Origin: Fratercula arctica | Taxonomy: Eukaryota; Chordata; Aves; Charadriiformes; Alcidae | Assembly: GCA_947846985.1 (NCBI GenBank) | Contig: CANTUZ010000001.1 | Span: 115,523,757 to 115,587,756 of the forward strand | Direction: 5' to 3' | Length of the DNA stretch: 64,000 nt | Shown here: positions 39,101 to 50,639 of the stretch, one piece after another | Numbering within the stretch: the first letter of the stretch is position 1 | How the letters are laid out: every line of letters starts with the position of its first letter | Position numbers and translations under genes: made by a program | Notes under the pieces: generated by a model | What the model was told of the DNA's origin: nothing | The model's database searches: none | The model's input: the letters and a program-made list of their open reading frames with translations, nothing else

Positions 39101-42100
39101 GCTCTCCAACCACCCTTTTCAAACAGCCAAGAAAGGAGGAGGAGGGGTAAGAACAAATGAGTATCACTATCTTTTTCATCCACCTGCAGGTCAATGTTGT
39201 ACTGAATGGAGTCACGGGGCCACAAACTAACCTCGTATGGCCACTGCATACTGGGATGCTCCAATACTTGCGTCCTGACAAAGTGTCAGTGTTTGGCAAT
39301 GTCACGATACGATCAAACACTACAAATGCACATCGCAGCACCTGGAACATTTACTCGGTGATAACACGTTTCTCCTGATGGTTAGAGTATGATTAATTCC
39401 AGCAATGTCCCACACGTTGAGTTACAGTGAAGCACAAAATTATTTTGCACAGCCTCTCTCAAAAACCTAGATGTCCAACCTGCTTATGGCAATTAACAAA
39501 AGTTAATAATATGATGGTGTTACCCTATGTCATAAAGTATTCTAAAAACTTTCAGATTCAGCAGATTTGGAAAACACAGAAGAAGGGAAGAAACAGATCT
39601 GATGTTACAGATAAATCACATGCATGAAAAATGACATTCGATCAGAATTGAAGGAAGGCTTGTTTTTAGTAACAGTGGTAACAGAAAACGTGGTCTGAAA
39701 AGGACATTAGTAGCCCTGTGTGACAGGAGGTAGCAAAAGTAGGTAAGATCCATGAAAAGCCATGTGGTTTCATAGAATCATAGAATCATTTAGGTTGGAA
39801 AAGTCCCTTGGGATCATCAAGTCCAATCATCAACCCCACTCTACAAAGTTCTCCCCTACACCACATCCCCTAACACCACATCTAAATGACTCTTAAACAC
39901 ATTCAGGGATGGTGACTCCACCACTTCCCTGGGCAGCCTATTCCAGTGTTTGACCACTCTTTCTGTGAAGAATTTTTTCCTAATGTCCAGCCTAAACCTA
40001 CCCTGCTGCAGCTTGAACCCATTCCCTCTTGTTCTATCGCTAATTACCTGTGAGAAGAGACCAGCACCAACTTCTCTCCAATGTCCTTTCAAGTAGTTGT
40101 AGAGAGTGATGAGGTCTCCCCTCAGCCTCCTCTTCCTCAAACTAAACAGTCCCAGCTCCTTCAATTGCTCCTCATAAGATTTATTCTGCAGGCCCTTCAC
40201 CAGCTTCGTTGCCCTCCTCTGCACTCGCTCCAGCACCTCGATGTCTCTCTCGTATTGAGGTGCCCACAACTGGACACAATACTCAAGGTGTGGCCTCACC
40301 AGTGCTGAGTACAGGGGGACAATCACCTCCTACTTCTGCTGGTCACACTATTTCTAATACAAGCCAGGATTGTGGAGATAGAGAGTAGTGTAGGGAATCT
40401 GTTTGGCCTTGATGAGACAAAGCTGTACCCGTGAGAGGCGCCTTGAGAGAAAAGTTAAGCAAGCGCCAGGAGATATCAGCAAGGAAAGGAATGTGAAAAG
40501 CAAAGCTGCTGCTCCGCGTGAACAGTCAGAGACGACCAGTTAGAAGACACTGAGAAGCGCGTGGCAATCGACCTGCCTGTGCGTGGACAGCTCGTGAAAA
40601 TAGCATGCAGCCAATCATTAGGAGTTAGAGCGCATGAACAGATAGCGTAATACTATAAATGTAACGATTAAGCTGAATGAAGTTGGAATTGACTTGCATC
40701 ATGTGCCCGCACGACTGAGAGTCAGTTTGTACCCGGCACAGGATGCCATTGGCTTTCCTGGCCACCTGGGCACTCTGCTGGCTCATGTTCAGCCGCTTGT
40801 CAGTTAGAACCCCCAGGTCCTTTTCTGCCAGGCAGCTCTCCAGCCACGCTTCCCCCAGCCTGTAGCGCTGCATGGGGTTGTTGTGGCCCAAATGCAGGAC
40901 CTCCTGGCACTTGGCCTTGTTGAAGCTCTTTCCATTAGCATTTGCCCATCAATCCAATCTATCCAAGTTTCTCTGTAGAGCCTCCCTGTCCTCATGCAGA
41001 TCAACACTCCCGCTTAGCTTCGTGTCATCTGCAAACTTGCTGATGATACACTCTTATCAAGATCATCAATAAAGATGGTAAACAGAAATGGTCCCAACAC
41101 TGAGCCCTGAGGGACACCACTTGTGACCAGTCGCCAGCTGGATTTAACTCCATTGACCACCACTCTTTGGGACCGCCCATCCAGCCAGTGCTTGATCCAG
41201 CAGATCGTATGCTCATCCAGGCCATGACCCACCAGTTTTTCCATGAGAATTTTATGGGGAACAGCGTCAAATGCGTTTCGAAAGTCTAGGTAGACAATAT
41301 CCACAGCCTTTCCCTCATCCAATAATCGGGTCATCTTTCCATAGAAGGAGATCAGGTTCGTCAGGCAGGACCTGCCTTTTGTACAAACCCATGCTGACTA
41401 GGCCTGATCCCCTGCTTGTCCATTATATGACTTGTAATGGCACTCAAGATGATCTGCTCCATGATCTTCCCTGGCACCAAGGTCAGATTGACAGGTCTGT
41501 AGTTTCCCGGATCCTCCTTTCTGCCTCTCTTGTAGAGGGGTGCTACATTTGCTACCCTCCAGTCCCTTGGGACCTCCCCAGTTAGCCATGACTTCAGGTT
41601 GATAATGGAAAGTGGCTTGGCGAGCACGTCTGCCAACTCCTTCAGCACTCTTGGATGTAACCCATCCAGTCCCATAGACTTGTGTGCATCCAAGCGGTGT
41701 AGGAGTCACTGATCACTTCCTCCTTAATTGTGATGACCTCGTCCAGCTTCCCCTCCCTGTCTCCTAGCTCATGAGGCTCAGTGTCCAGGGAACAGCTAGT
41801 TCCGCTGGTAAAGACTGAGGCAAAGCAGGCATTGAGCACCTCAGCCTTTTCCTCATCCTTTGTGACTATGTTTCCCTCTGCATCCAATAAGGGAGGGAGA
41901 TTTTCCCTAATCCTCCTTTTGTTGTTAATGAATTTATAGAAATATTTTTTGTCATTCTTGACAGCTGTAGCTAGGTTGAGCTCTAGCTGCACTTTGGCTC
42001 TCCTAATTTTCTCCCTGCATAGCTTCACTACATCTTTATGGTCTTCATGAGAGACCTGCCCTCTTTTCCTTCTATGCAAGATTTAAAAAGCAAGAGGAAA

Positions 42101-45100
42101 GGTTACTATGTTCTGCAATGAGTGGCGGTAGCAGTGGGGATGATGATAGAAATTACATAGTCAGGATTTCTTGTCTATAAAAGAATGGAAAGAATAAGCT
42201 GTTGATCAAAAACAAAGCCAGGAAAAAGACCAGCCCTACCACACACATACAACCCTCCCACATAAAACTCCAAGCAGTGCTAAATGTTCACAACACTACG
42301 AACGATTGTACACAATATTTATAATAACATGGTGCATTTATGAGAAACCTACTGCATTTACACCCACTCTGCTTTAAGGAGACATTTATCATTTTCACAC
42401 AGATGTATGTACATGCTGCAGACATATTAATGCAGCTGGAAGGGGGTATATTAAACTGTTTACAGCAAATCAATGTTTCATAGCACTAGCTGTAGCTTCA
42501 ATATATTCAGTCTTATTATCCTGGAATATATCCTTGTTCTCTTTTTGAATTCTGAATTAATGTTGTTGGCTCTGTTTAGCAATGCCTAATGCTTATGCTG
42601 CAAGCATTATGCAAATAAATAAGGGTAATGAAGCCACACTGGGACCTTAGCTCCCCTTCATGGCATGGTAGAAAATGGAACAAGACTTTTGTAGCGGTAC
42701 ACAGCTGGGTGTCTGAGTTTTATAAAATGAGGTGACTTGGTCCTACAGTGCATATAGCCCTCTTGAATCCTGGCAGAAACACTGATGCATGAAAAACAAG
42801 TGTTTGCAATGTGGCAGGGAATTGGATTTGCACGGGATAAGTTTCAGACCTATTGGCAACAGCACTGGGAAGTGCAGGCTACTCCAAAGGCCGCATTACT
42901 TGCCATATGGATCTCTGAATTTTATCCACCTGTGAGTACTGAGAGATCACATACGTGCAGACAGGACTGGCCACACACACACAGAGGTGATATCTAGCAG
43001 TTAATGATATGTCAATATGATAATCCTTCCACCTGCCTTTCTGGCTACTTGTTTATCTCCCTGGGATTTACTTCAGTGGTCCAAAATCCGGGCTGCCGAA
43101 ACGGCTGCTAGAGGAAAAAATACCATCAGATTGCCAGAGAAATATCTCCTCCAAAGCCTTGCCTCCTAACAATGAATATGCCCCCCAGATTGCTCCTGTC
43201 ACAGAGTCAGGATGGGGGGAAATTCAACCCCACGGGCACTAAATTTTATTCACAAAACTGTCAAAACTTAGTTATCTCAAGCAGTCTGTCCAAAGTGGCT
43301 TCAGAAAACATAGGTACTTGTTACAGCGTGGGGTATGGCTTGTTGATTATTGTCACTGAAGGGGCAATCTTTCGCAGCCCAAAAATGTGGATATCATACT
43401 CTTTACATTTAACTATACGTATTGTAAATGATGAGTTTCTGAAACGTATTTTGTTTTTAAGGCCAAGAGAAAGCTTCTCTACTTTTATGAGACATATAGC
43501 ACTTGCTTGACACAACAATAGAGACCTGATGAAGTTTTTCTGAAACAAATTATTCAGGAAAAACCCAAAAGCAACCACAATTTTCCAGACATTATATTTT
43601 CTCTAACACGCTCTATTTTACCATATCTTTGGAAAAGAAGTTACAGTGCATTTTGTTTCCTCTCTTGTTCAAAAGGAACATTTCAGTATGAAGAGAAATG
43701 CCAGCTGGTACTGGGATAATTATAATTTCTCATTAATACCGGCACATTTTAAAAATAAAATGCAAATATTGCCTCATTAGTATCCCTTGTGAGGCAAGTA
43801 TTATTTTTAGAATCTAAGAAGCAAGAGTAAAGAGGTGGTGTCTAATACTGCAGTGGGAATCAAGTCTCAAAGGAAGAATTAGAGCTTTTTAGTTCCTTAT
43901 TTATTTATTTATTTTAGCTCTCGCTTTGCTACTTGCATAGCACATATCTCTGCACAGAGGAATTAGATATCCCTATACCTAAATGGGAAGAAGTATTACT
44001 TTTTTCTAAGTAATATAAAATTATATATTGTATAATAAGTAAAGATTATATATGTTAACATCTTTTAAGTGCCTTTTTCCTTGCCAATTTAAGGTTGAAG
44101 AAGTACCACATTAATAGTGAAATGGTCTAAATGTCTGTATATACACAAGAAGGATATAACAACAGCTCTAGCAATCAGCATAACTCGTTCCACGTCGGTG
44201 AATCAATGTCCCACCTATTTCAACCCAAAAGAATAGGAATATGAGCTTTGCTTCTATACATACAAAGCCCTGAGTCTGCTAGCAAAAAGGCTGATTGCTG
44301 CTCTCCAGTTTTAGGTTTGTAACGAACGCTTGATGGGCATCAAAAGGAAGAAAACGTGCAAACATGCTGCGCTGCGTCAATCCCTGAGAAAGAGGCTGCA
44401 GGTTTCTTTTCAGTGATGAGAATGTTTAAAACATATTAGAAGGTCTTGCGGGTCAGCATTAAGGTGAGTAAAATGGGCAGGGTGTATTTTTACAAGTAAC
44501 GCTTTTTGGCAGGTGAGAAGATAACTCTAAAGGAAAATTAATATTTTTTACAGTTAACATAGCTAATTATTTCCGTGCTTTTTAATACTTGGGCATTTAT
44601 GTTAATAAAGGGGACCATTCTTTTTATATATGTTTGTACACAGATGATATTAAACACTGGAGCCTGTTAATTTTGTTTGATATTAGAAATAGCTTTAAGG
44701 TTGAATACAGAGTTAATATTAAGTATTAATTATGATACCAAAGTTATCTGAAAAATATTTTATGGACTTCTACATAAAATTTATGCATTTTTAGTTTCAA
44801 AATCATTTGAAATTAGCAAAAATGGCATCAAAAAATTAAGCTGTAATCTTTCTGATAGTTTCATTATTAACAGTAACATAGATTTTTGCTTTCGAAAGAT
44901 AACTGACAGATTTTTTAATGCGACTGAGACAGAAGAAAGTCCAGAGGGACATTGTCCCTGTGTCCTGCTGACATCTGAAAAATCTACCAGGAGGGAGAGG
45001 CAGCTGCTCATGCCTCATGGTACGGAGCCGATCCCAGGTGCCTGCCAAGTGTTTTGATATCTATGGGTTGAAAGAACTACATTAGGGTAAATTATTTTTA

Positions 45101-48100
45101 CTATTACAAGAAACTTTCATAAGTGTAAGGCCTTTATTCCATTTGCTACAGTAGTTCTCCTGCATATTGATTACAATCCATTAAATATTCTTTTTTTTTT
45201 TTTTTTAAATACTGTAGTTCTGCAAAATGCATTAATTTATACAGTGGCCTCAAACAGGTGTCCCAGTAGACTTCACTCACAGCTGTTCTACAAACCAAAT
45301 GCATGGAATATAAATCTTCCTTTCCTCGCATGAACATTAGCAAGCCAGGCTCTTTGCACAATCTGTTCATCAGTACGCTAGTTTCCTTGGAAAGTTCAAT
45401 ATCTTAGCTAATGTTTATTAATTAAGCAATAAGACATGACAGACTGTGCAGCAGTCCTAATTAATGGACACCTCTGGTGCCTGCCACACATCTAAGAAGA
45501 GCATTAATCAGCACCAACACAGGTCTGAAGTGACTTACCACAATAATAAAATGGTTATTTACTTAAACAAGAACATTTCTCAAAGTTAATAACATTTTTA
45601 AGCCTCTACATTACACCGTCTACAGTATTAAAAAATTTATGAGAGGCATTTTCAAACTCAGTTGCCTGAAGTTCAGCTTCCAAATCCCTGCTTAGGAATG
45701 TAAATAGAGGATGCTAGATTTGCAGAGGTGTTGAGTCTCTCTGGCTCGCGCTGACCCGATGGGTACTTGTGCATGGTGGTAGTCTCTGAAAATCAGACTC
45801 GGTTTATTGAGGGGGGAGGTATCAGTTTAACACTTCTCTTCGCATCGGCTTGGGCTCTGTGCTACCTGCGCTGGCTCCTCGTGATTTGATTGCTGTGACT
45901 GAGGGGTTGGACAAGAGACCCCTGGTAGACTTAATTCAGCCCCGCTGTTCATCTGACTGAAGGTGCGTTCACGTGGCAAACGGGCACCGCATCAGACAGC
46001 GCTGAACTCACCTCTCCCAGCATGGCCTCCCTTTGGGCAGGGGTGGGCACATCGTTGGCTTCTATGTTATCCAGGTAAGAAATGAGCATTTAACTGGCAG
46101 CCACTCAAAACATCGCTTCCTCAGCCATTAATTTCACAAAGTTGTTTAATTAGTAAAGCAATTTGTAAGATGGAATGTGAAAAAACGGACCCGGCTCTGG
46201 GCAGTTCATACTTGGAAAACTTTTGGTACTTTACAAAAGCCCCACCCAATTCAATAAATATTTTATTGCTAACTAGAGAAGAATTTTATTATGATCAAAA
46301 CACAATAAGTGTTGTAATGTTAATGTTGCCAGACATTTTGTTGCAGCAAAACCTCTGACTATACCTGTGTAAGACCTTATTAACAGTTGTTTGCATAATG
46401 GGTCTTTTATGAATCTGTTTAGTGCATGCCCCTCCTCTCTTACTTTCCCTGCCGTAGGTACAGTATCACTGACCTTTGGGAAAGTCCTGTTATTTCTCCA
46501 AAATAAGCTTATGTGAATTCAGAGTAATTTATTCTACTAAAAGAAATGTACCGATATCCAGCAAAGGAACTTTTGCAATATGTCTAATAACTTGAAATTT
46601 CCCAATGACATTTAGAGTTACTAAATGTATTTAGAAGGTCACAGGTGCTCACTGTTAACATTTTGGCACTGAAAGTCTGTGGGTAGGGCTCCGGAGAAAA
46701 GGAATCCTTTGTGCTGTGCGTTGCTGAACGGCAGGAAAAGCCCTCAGGAGTCAGCACCATTAGCACAAGCTGCATCCATAGGGCCCGCATCATTATTCTG
46801 TATTAAGAGATATTTCTGTTTTGGATGTAGGAGTAATTAAATGTTGCTAACTTCATGCTGTAGCAGAATATTTAATATACTCTAGATAGAGGGGTTGCTT
46901 TATGAATTCTCACTGCTGGCATGGTCTTGAATAGATACGTTGTAGGGTCTGATAGAGGGGAAGAGGACGGGCTGAAGCCAGACTCAAAGAAAGGGAGAGG
47001 CAGCTGGAGTGAAGTTCTGTGTTGTGCACTGCTCTCACCTGGTGACTTGGACTCTATGTGAGGGTCCTACCAGTCATTCAAACCCTCCTCCCATGAGGTA
47101 AATAGTGAGGCCGAATGGACTTGATAGAAAGTCTCTCTCTCCCCCCATTCCCAGTTAGTGGTAACAGCAGTGGGAGGGTCAAGGGATGGGCTCGTAACAG
47201 AGCTGGTGTGAGGAGAAGGATTATGATTATAGGAGAAGTAAAAGAGATGGTAACAGTTGGGTTCTTTGTAGAGAGCTGACCCAACACCAGATGAAATCGC
47301 TCACAACTAGAATACAGACTGAAATTCCCCATGTTGTAGCACAAGATTGCATGACAGTGGGACACGATGATACAGCCAAAAACCATCTTATTACCCCACA
47401 CCTCATCCAGCTGCAGTCACTACCAGCTGCCCATCACTTAGATGAGCAGACTGGCAAGATGAGGGGCAGAGGCAGAGTTACAGAGAGGTGACACTGCAGT
47501 TGGAAGCACTGGCACTGCACAGAAGCCAGGCACCATGGTAGGGCCGACTTTGTTCAGGAGTATCTCTGGCTTCATGGGCTTCTTTAATCTCTAAAAAAGG
47601 GAGTGCTGCAGAGGGAAGGGAGAAACAAAATACCAATTACAGGATGAGAAAAGCCAGGCAAAAGGCTATCGCCCATGATATGCTCAGAGGATGTGCCAGT
47701 TGCAGCTGACAGGGGCACCAGCAGAAAGGACAGTGAGCCATTGCTGTATTTATAATTAGCGCAGGCTCTCAACCAGGTAATCCTAATGGGGGTGGAAGGG
47801 GAAAAGTAACTGCTCAGTGAGCCTCGCTTGTAAAGGCACATGTGGACATTGTACTTATTACTCAGAGAGTGCTGAGTGGCCAAGAGGTAACGGGCACAAA
47901 TGAAATTCGATCAAAACGTAAGAAAACACTTTTCTATTGTGCAGGTGACTGGCACAGGTTGCCCAGAGAGGTTGTAGAGTCTCCATCCTCAGACATATTA
48001 AAAACCGGACTAGAGAGAGCCCTGAGCAAACTGCTTTAGCTGACCCTGCTTGAGCTGGGGGGGGGGGCTGGGAGCAGACAATCTTGAAAGGTCCCTCAAC

Positions 48101-50639
48101 GTCATCTGCTGTGTGATTCTGTGATGTGCTAGTGCCTTTTTCCCAGTTTCTCATTCTGTTCAATCTCCCCTTAAAAGAAGGCTCACTGTGAAACTAACCA
48201 TTGCATCTATTAGTTTGGGAAGGCAGAACATTTGAGGCTGTATGTGCATTTTGATACAAAGTGCATTCCGTGCAAGGCAGAGTGCACAGGTTTTGCAAGA
48301 GCATACTAATTATGAACAGGCTGATGCCATGGCTGTATTCGGCTTTGCTTGTGAGATTAGCTCAAGAATCGCACCCTCTGCTATTGCAAGGCTGAAGTGA
48401 TGTCCGAGCACCTGAGCAGTTAGCTCCTAAACCACCACATCTTACAATGCGGCTTTTTAAGGTAAAAAATGGCAGTTTGCCTTAAAGTGGTGTTTGCGAT
48501 TATGGTAGTTCAGGAGCTGATAAGCGGTGCTCAGTTCAGGCAAGGAATTAGCTGGGGTACTCATATTGTTAGTTGGATCTGCCTATTCATCCTCTCTTAC
48601 AAACTTTGAACCCACTGGCCCACTTGAATCAAATACATTGTGTAAGGATCAGCAGCTGGCAGAGGTATAAAGTTGGTTGTAGGACATAGAGACTTAAATA
48701 TATGAGAAATCTGTATACAGATGATTTCACACCGCAGGGTGTGCCGCAGGGAAAAAGTAGCTTTACTTCAGTTGTCTAAGCATAGGTTTCTAATTTTAGA
48801 CTCCCTAAGGTATCCTGCTTGACCTTCAGTTGTTGCTCCAGAAAAACTCAGGTCTCCTGCACATCCTGCATTGGCCACGTGTGGAGATCTGAGTTACTCT
48901 AGGGAGCATCTCAAATGCCAACAGGTTGCTAGCTGTGGGAAACAGAATTGAGCCTACTGGGCTTATCTGCTTATTTCACAGTAGATCCACAGTGTGTTTA
49001 TAGTTCAGATAGTACCAAAGCAATGTCTCCACTGAAGAAAAAGGTCTACCTCAGCTCAGTGGTGGCTTGTTCTCTTCAGGAGGGCAACAAGCCACCACTG
49101 CCTGGTCAATCAACAGAAGTGTAGCTCAAAACCAGGCACAGCATGTATTGTCCTATACCTGGTGTTAATTAAGGAGGACAGCAGGGAGCTGGGCTGCTGG
49201 CAAGTAGATGAGTGGAGAGGGGATGGAGGCTGTAGGCATTGTCAGGGGAGAATGATGTGCAGGAGAGGTGGTCTAATTCCAAAGGCTAAACTCACAAGAG
49301 AAATGCTGAAAAGAAGTAGGATTATAGTACTGGTGAGGCTGTAGAGTACCAATCTAAAGGAAATAAGGCTTTATTAATTCTGCTAGTCTTTTCTGTTTGG
49401 GGTGGTTTTGGTTGTGGTTTGTTGGTTTTTTTTTTTTCTTTTCTTCCTGAAACACACTAAAATTGTTTCTTTAATGAAAATCTCTCTCAGATCCTTATCC
49501 CCAAATGACTGATCAGCCTTAACAAGCAACCAGACTTGGAACAGCTGAATAACTTAGCAACAATATAAAACCAGCCATCTGGGAAAAGTCTTGTCAACTC
49601 TTCAGAACCAATGCAGAGGTATTCTAGGCACATATATGAGAGAGGTTAAGATATTCTGCATTTTGACGTAGAGATTGATGGCTGGTGTTAAGATTGAGTA
49701 TACTAGTTTGAGCTCTCATGGGGATCCATCAAACAAGAGAATTAGTGAAAATTTAAATTATGGTGGAGAAAATAGCATTTCCCCTTTCCCATACTTCATT
49801 TTCTACAGCAAGCCTTCAATTTTACTGGGAGCAAATGTGTTTTCCTAATTGGGAAGGCTTTAGCCACAACTTTTGCAAAAAAAGTCAGAGGAAAACATAG
49901 CTTTGTTATGAGGGAGGACTGTTGTCCTACTCTGTGGTTAAGCCTATAGTATGTAGTTTTTAAGGAAAACAGAATGCATTTATTTCTTAGAAAGGAGAAT
50001 TGGCAAATACATTTCTCATGGCAGCTTAACTCTTTTAGAATTTAACCATGTATGGCCATTGAAGGGTACTGTCAGACTGTACTGGAGATAATAGCCCAAC
50101 TTTATCATCAGAATAGTTCCAGTATTCCCTCAAGTTTTGATTTATAGCTTGACTGAGAACTGCATCAACTTGCATATCTGATGCAGATTCCCAGGGAGCT
50201 GGGTGAAAGCCACATATAGTCAGCATCATCACCTGGCCAGCTGGCTATGACTCTTTCTGATATGTCTTTAATCCATAGGAGGAAGCTAGTCAACGTTTTA
50301 GTTATAGAGGGACAGGTCTTCATGTTTCATAAATGAACTGTCTCACTGAAGTTGATAGAGTTATGCTGATTTAAGTAAGTTGAGGTTCCAGCCTAGAAAG
50401 TGAATGAGAAAGCAAAGCAGGGCAGGGAGCAACAATCATTTTCAAGGAACATTTCTACAACTCGCAGATTAGTCCTCGGCAGTACTTACATCCTGGTTGG
50501 ACATCTCCCAGTATGGTCTCTCACCATAGGACATCACCTCCCACATTACAATTCCATAGCTCCACGCGTCGCTTGCGGAAGAGAACTTCCGGTAAGCTAT
50601 AGCTTCAGGAGCCGTCCACCTTATGGGGATTTTTCCACC
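33038..50639 (-). CDS. EPHA6: EPHA6, ephrin type-A receptor 6, last four coding exons (partial gene)
   Basis: EphA receptors are single-pass membrane tyrosine kinases that bind GPI-anchored ephrin-A ligands and guide axons and cell contacts. Four minus-strand exons are present: 50639-50490, 38877-38684, 36336-36187 and 33152-33038. They join in frame to give 202 residues plus TGA. Order of features: the kinase C-lobe from the P+1 loop (IPIRWTAPE), the F-helix DxWSxG box (DAWSYG), the subdomain XI arginine (NHRPKF), a juxta-SAM linker, a SAM domain ([11 protein letters not shown] to [10 protein letters not shown]) and a C-terminal FHV PDZ-binding-type tail. The stretches [20 protein letters not shown] and [12 protein letters not shown] point to EPHA6 over other EphAs. 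The kinase N-lobe, catalytic-loop exon, transmembrane segment and ectodomain are not in the window and must lie beyond 64000. The reading frame is intact, and ARL6 lies downstream on the same strand. Confidence 0.95.
33153..34149 (-). other. EPHA6: EPHA6 last intron, right of the SAM exon
   Basis: Intron sequence with an A-run near 33342-33360. A plus-strand open frame at 33850-34116 has no recognised similarity and is probably chance or old repeat. Confidence 0.6.
34150..35860 (+). mobile_element. Ancient, heavily decayed CR1-type LINE in EPHA6 intron
   Basis: Scattered remnants of non-LTR reverse transcriptase occur in order on the plus strand: a [12 protein letters not shown] piece near 34878, a YLDFQKAF-like piece near 35080, a VINGN-like piece near 35228 and an MKFNVG-K-like piece near 35435. 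Frames are broken by many stops and indels. The order matches CR1/L2-type ORF2, but divergence is much higher than in the other CR1 copies here. Boundaries are approximate. Confidence 0.65.
35905..36005 (-). mobile_element. CR1 LINE 3'-end fragment
   Basis: About 100 bp of CR1 3' UTR in minus orientation: GGAATCATAGAATGTGTTGG followed by a GGAAGGGACCTTTAAAGGTC-type segment and CTAGTCCAACCCCCCTGCAG. It is truncated before the ORF. Confidence 0.88.
36187..36336 (-). CDS. EPHA6: EPHA6 linker and SAM domain, first part
   Basis: This 150-bp exon completes Val and encodes [20 protein letters not shown], then [20 protein letters not shown] and LDMVSRMSI. The linker leads into the first helices of the SAM domain, with the conserved tyrosine in MGQY. 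It ends GA in an Asp codon. The acceptor is TTTTTACAG and the donor GTAAGT. Confidence 0.96.
36337..38683 (-). other. EPHA6: EPHA6 intron between kinase and SAM exons
   Basis: A 2.35-kb intron. It contains the small CR1 tail at 37379-37433 and an AT/TA and CA simple tract near 37655-37680. No other gene is seen. Confidence 0.75.
37379..37433 (+). mobile_element. CR1 LINE 3'-tail fragment
   Basis: About 55 bp in plus orientation: CCAAGGTCTCTTCCAACCTG followed by the terminal octamer repeats (ATGATTGTATGATTCTATAG). Confidence 0.8.
38684..38877 (-). CDS. EPHA6: EPHA6 kinase C-terminal exon
   Basis: This 194-bp exon encodes [20 protein letters not shown], then [20 protein letters not shown] and on to HTLVEDVL. 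It covers the last kinase helices, including the conserved Trp of HCWQ and the subdomain XI Arg of NHRP. It ends in phase 2 within a Val codon. The acceptor is TTTCTTTAG and the donor GTAAGG. Confidence 0.96.
38878..39770 (-). other. EPHA6: EPHA6 intron, part left of the CR1
   Basis: No recognised gene or repeat. This is part of the 11.6-kb intron between 38877 and 50490. Confidence 0.65.
39771..42080 (-). mobile_element. CR1 LINE, about 1.9 kb, interrupted by a solo LTR
   Basis: The minus strand encodes much of CR1 ORF2. It runs from a segment just after the endonuclease ([20 protein letters not shown]) through reverse-transcriptase blocks ([34 protein letters not shown]) to the C-terminal part ([19 protein letters not shown] and [13 protein letters not shown]). 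Frameshifts near 41690, 41340 and 41014 break the frame. The 3' tail shows two CATAGAAT octamers at about 39775-39790. It is 5'-truncated at about 42080. The insert at 40371-40740 is foreign. Confidence 0.95.
40371..40740 (+). mobile_element. Solo LTR of an endogenous retrovirus inserted in CR1
   Basis: A 370-bp element begins TGTGG and ends GGCACA (TG...CA termini). It is flanked by a 4-bp target duplication GGAT at 40367-40370 and 40741-40744. Removing it restores a continuous CR1 sequence (AAGCCAGGAT joined to GCCATTGG). Inside, on the plus strand, are a CCAAT box at 40611-40615 and TATAAA at 40654-40659, fitting a U3 promoter. No internal retroviral genes remain. A 4-bp duplication suits a gammaretrovirus-like (class I) element; the family is not identified. 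Confidence 0.87.
42081..44087 (-). other. EPHA6: EPHA6 intron, middle part 1
   Basis: Gene-free intron sequence. It contains a short TTTA tandem at about 43898-43914. No transposon is identified. Confidence 0.65.
44088..44405 (+). repeat. Dispersed repeat, copy B (pair with 18795-19095)
   Basis: Same-orientation partner of copy A. The longest identical stretches include TCAATGTCCCACCTATTTCA and GGCTGATTGCTGCTCTCCAG. Copy B differs by substitutions and short indels, for example AAAGGAAGAAAACG where copy A has a longer A-run. Family unknown. Confidence 0.85.
44406..47894 (-). other. EPHA6: EPHA6 intron, middle part 2
   Basis: No exon or classified repeat is seen. There is a T-run at about 45190-45206. 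Confidence 0.6.
47895..48126 (+). mobile_element. CR1 LINE 3'-end fragment
   Basis: The plus strand encodes the CR1 ORF2 C-terminus ([20 protein letters not shown]). A 3' UTR with a G-run at about 48057-48067 follows, and it ends in GTGTGATTCTGTGATG. It lies in EPHA6 intron, antisense to the gene. Confidence 0.9.
48127..50489 (-). other. EPHA6: EPHA6 intron, part right of the CR1 tail
   Basis: No gene or known repeat is recognised. A T-rich tract lies at 49425-49445. Confidence 0.65.
50490..50639 (-). CDS. EPHA6: EPHA6 kinase exon (APE to alpha-F/G region)
   Basis: A 150-bp exon of exactly 50 codons, phase 0 at both ends. It begins [20 protein letters not shown] and ends [10 protein letters not shown]. 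It contains the P+1 loop and APE motif closing the activation segment, and the DxWSxG motif as DAWSYG. The acceptor is TTTTCCAG and the donor GTAAGT. Confidence 0.96.

Noticed and set aside
50490..50639. DAWSYG in the EPHA6 kinase instead of the common DVWSYG
   Set aside because: The conserved Asp, Trp and Gly are present, and I believe Ala is normal for EPHA6, so this is not evidence of damage.
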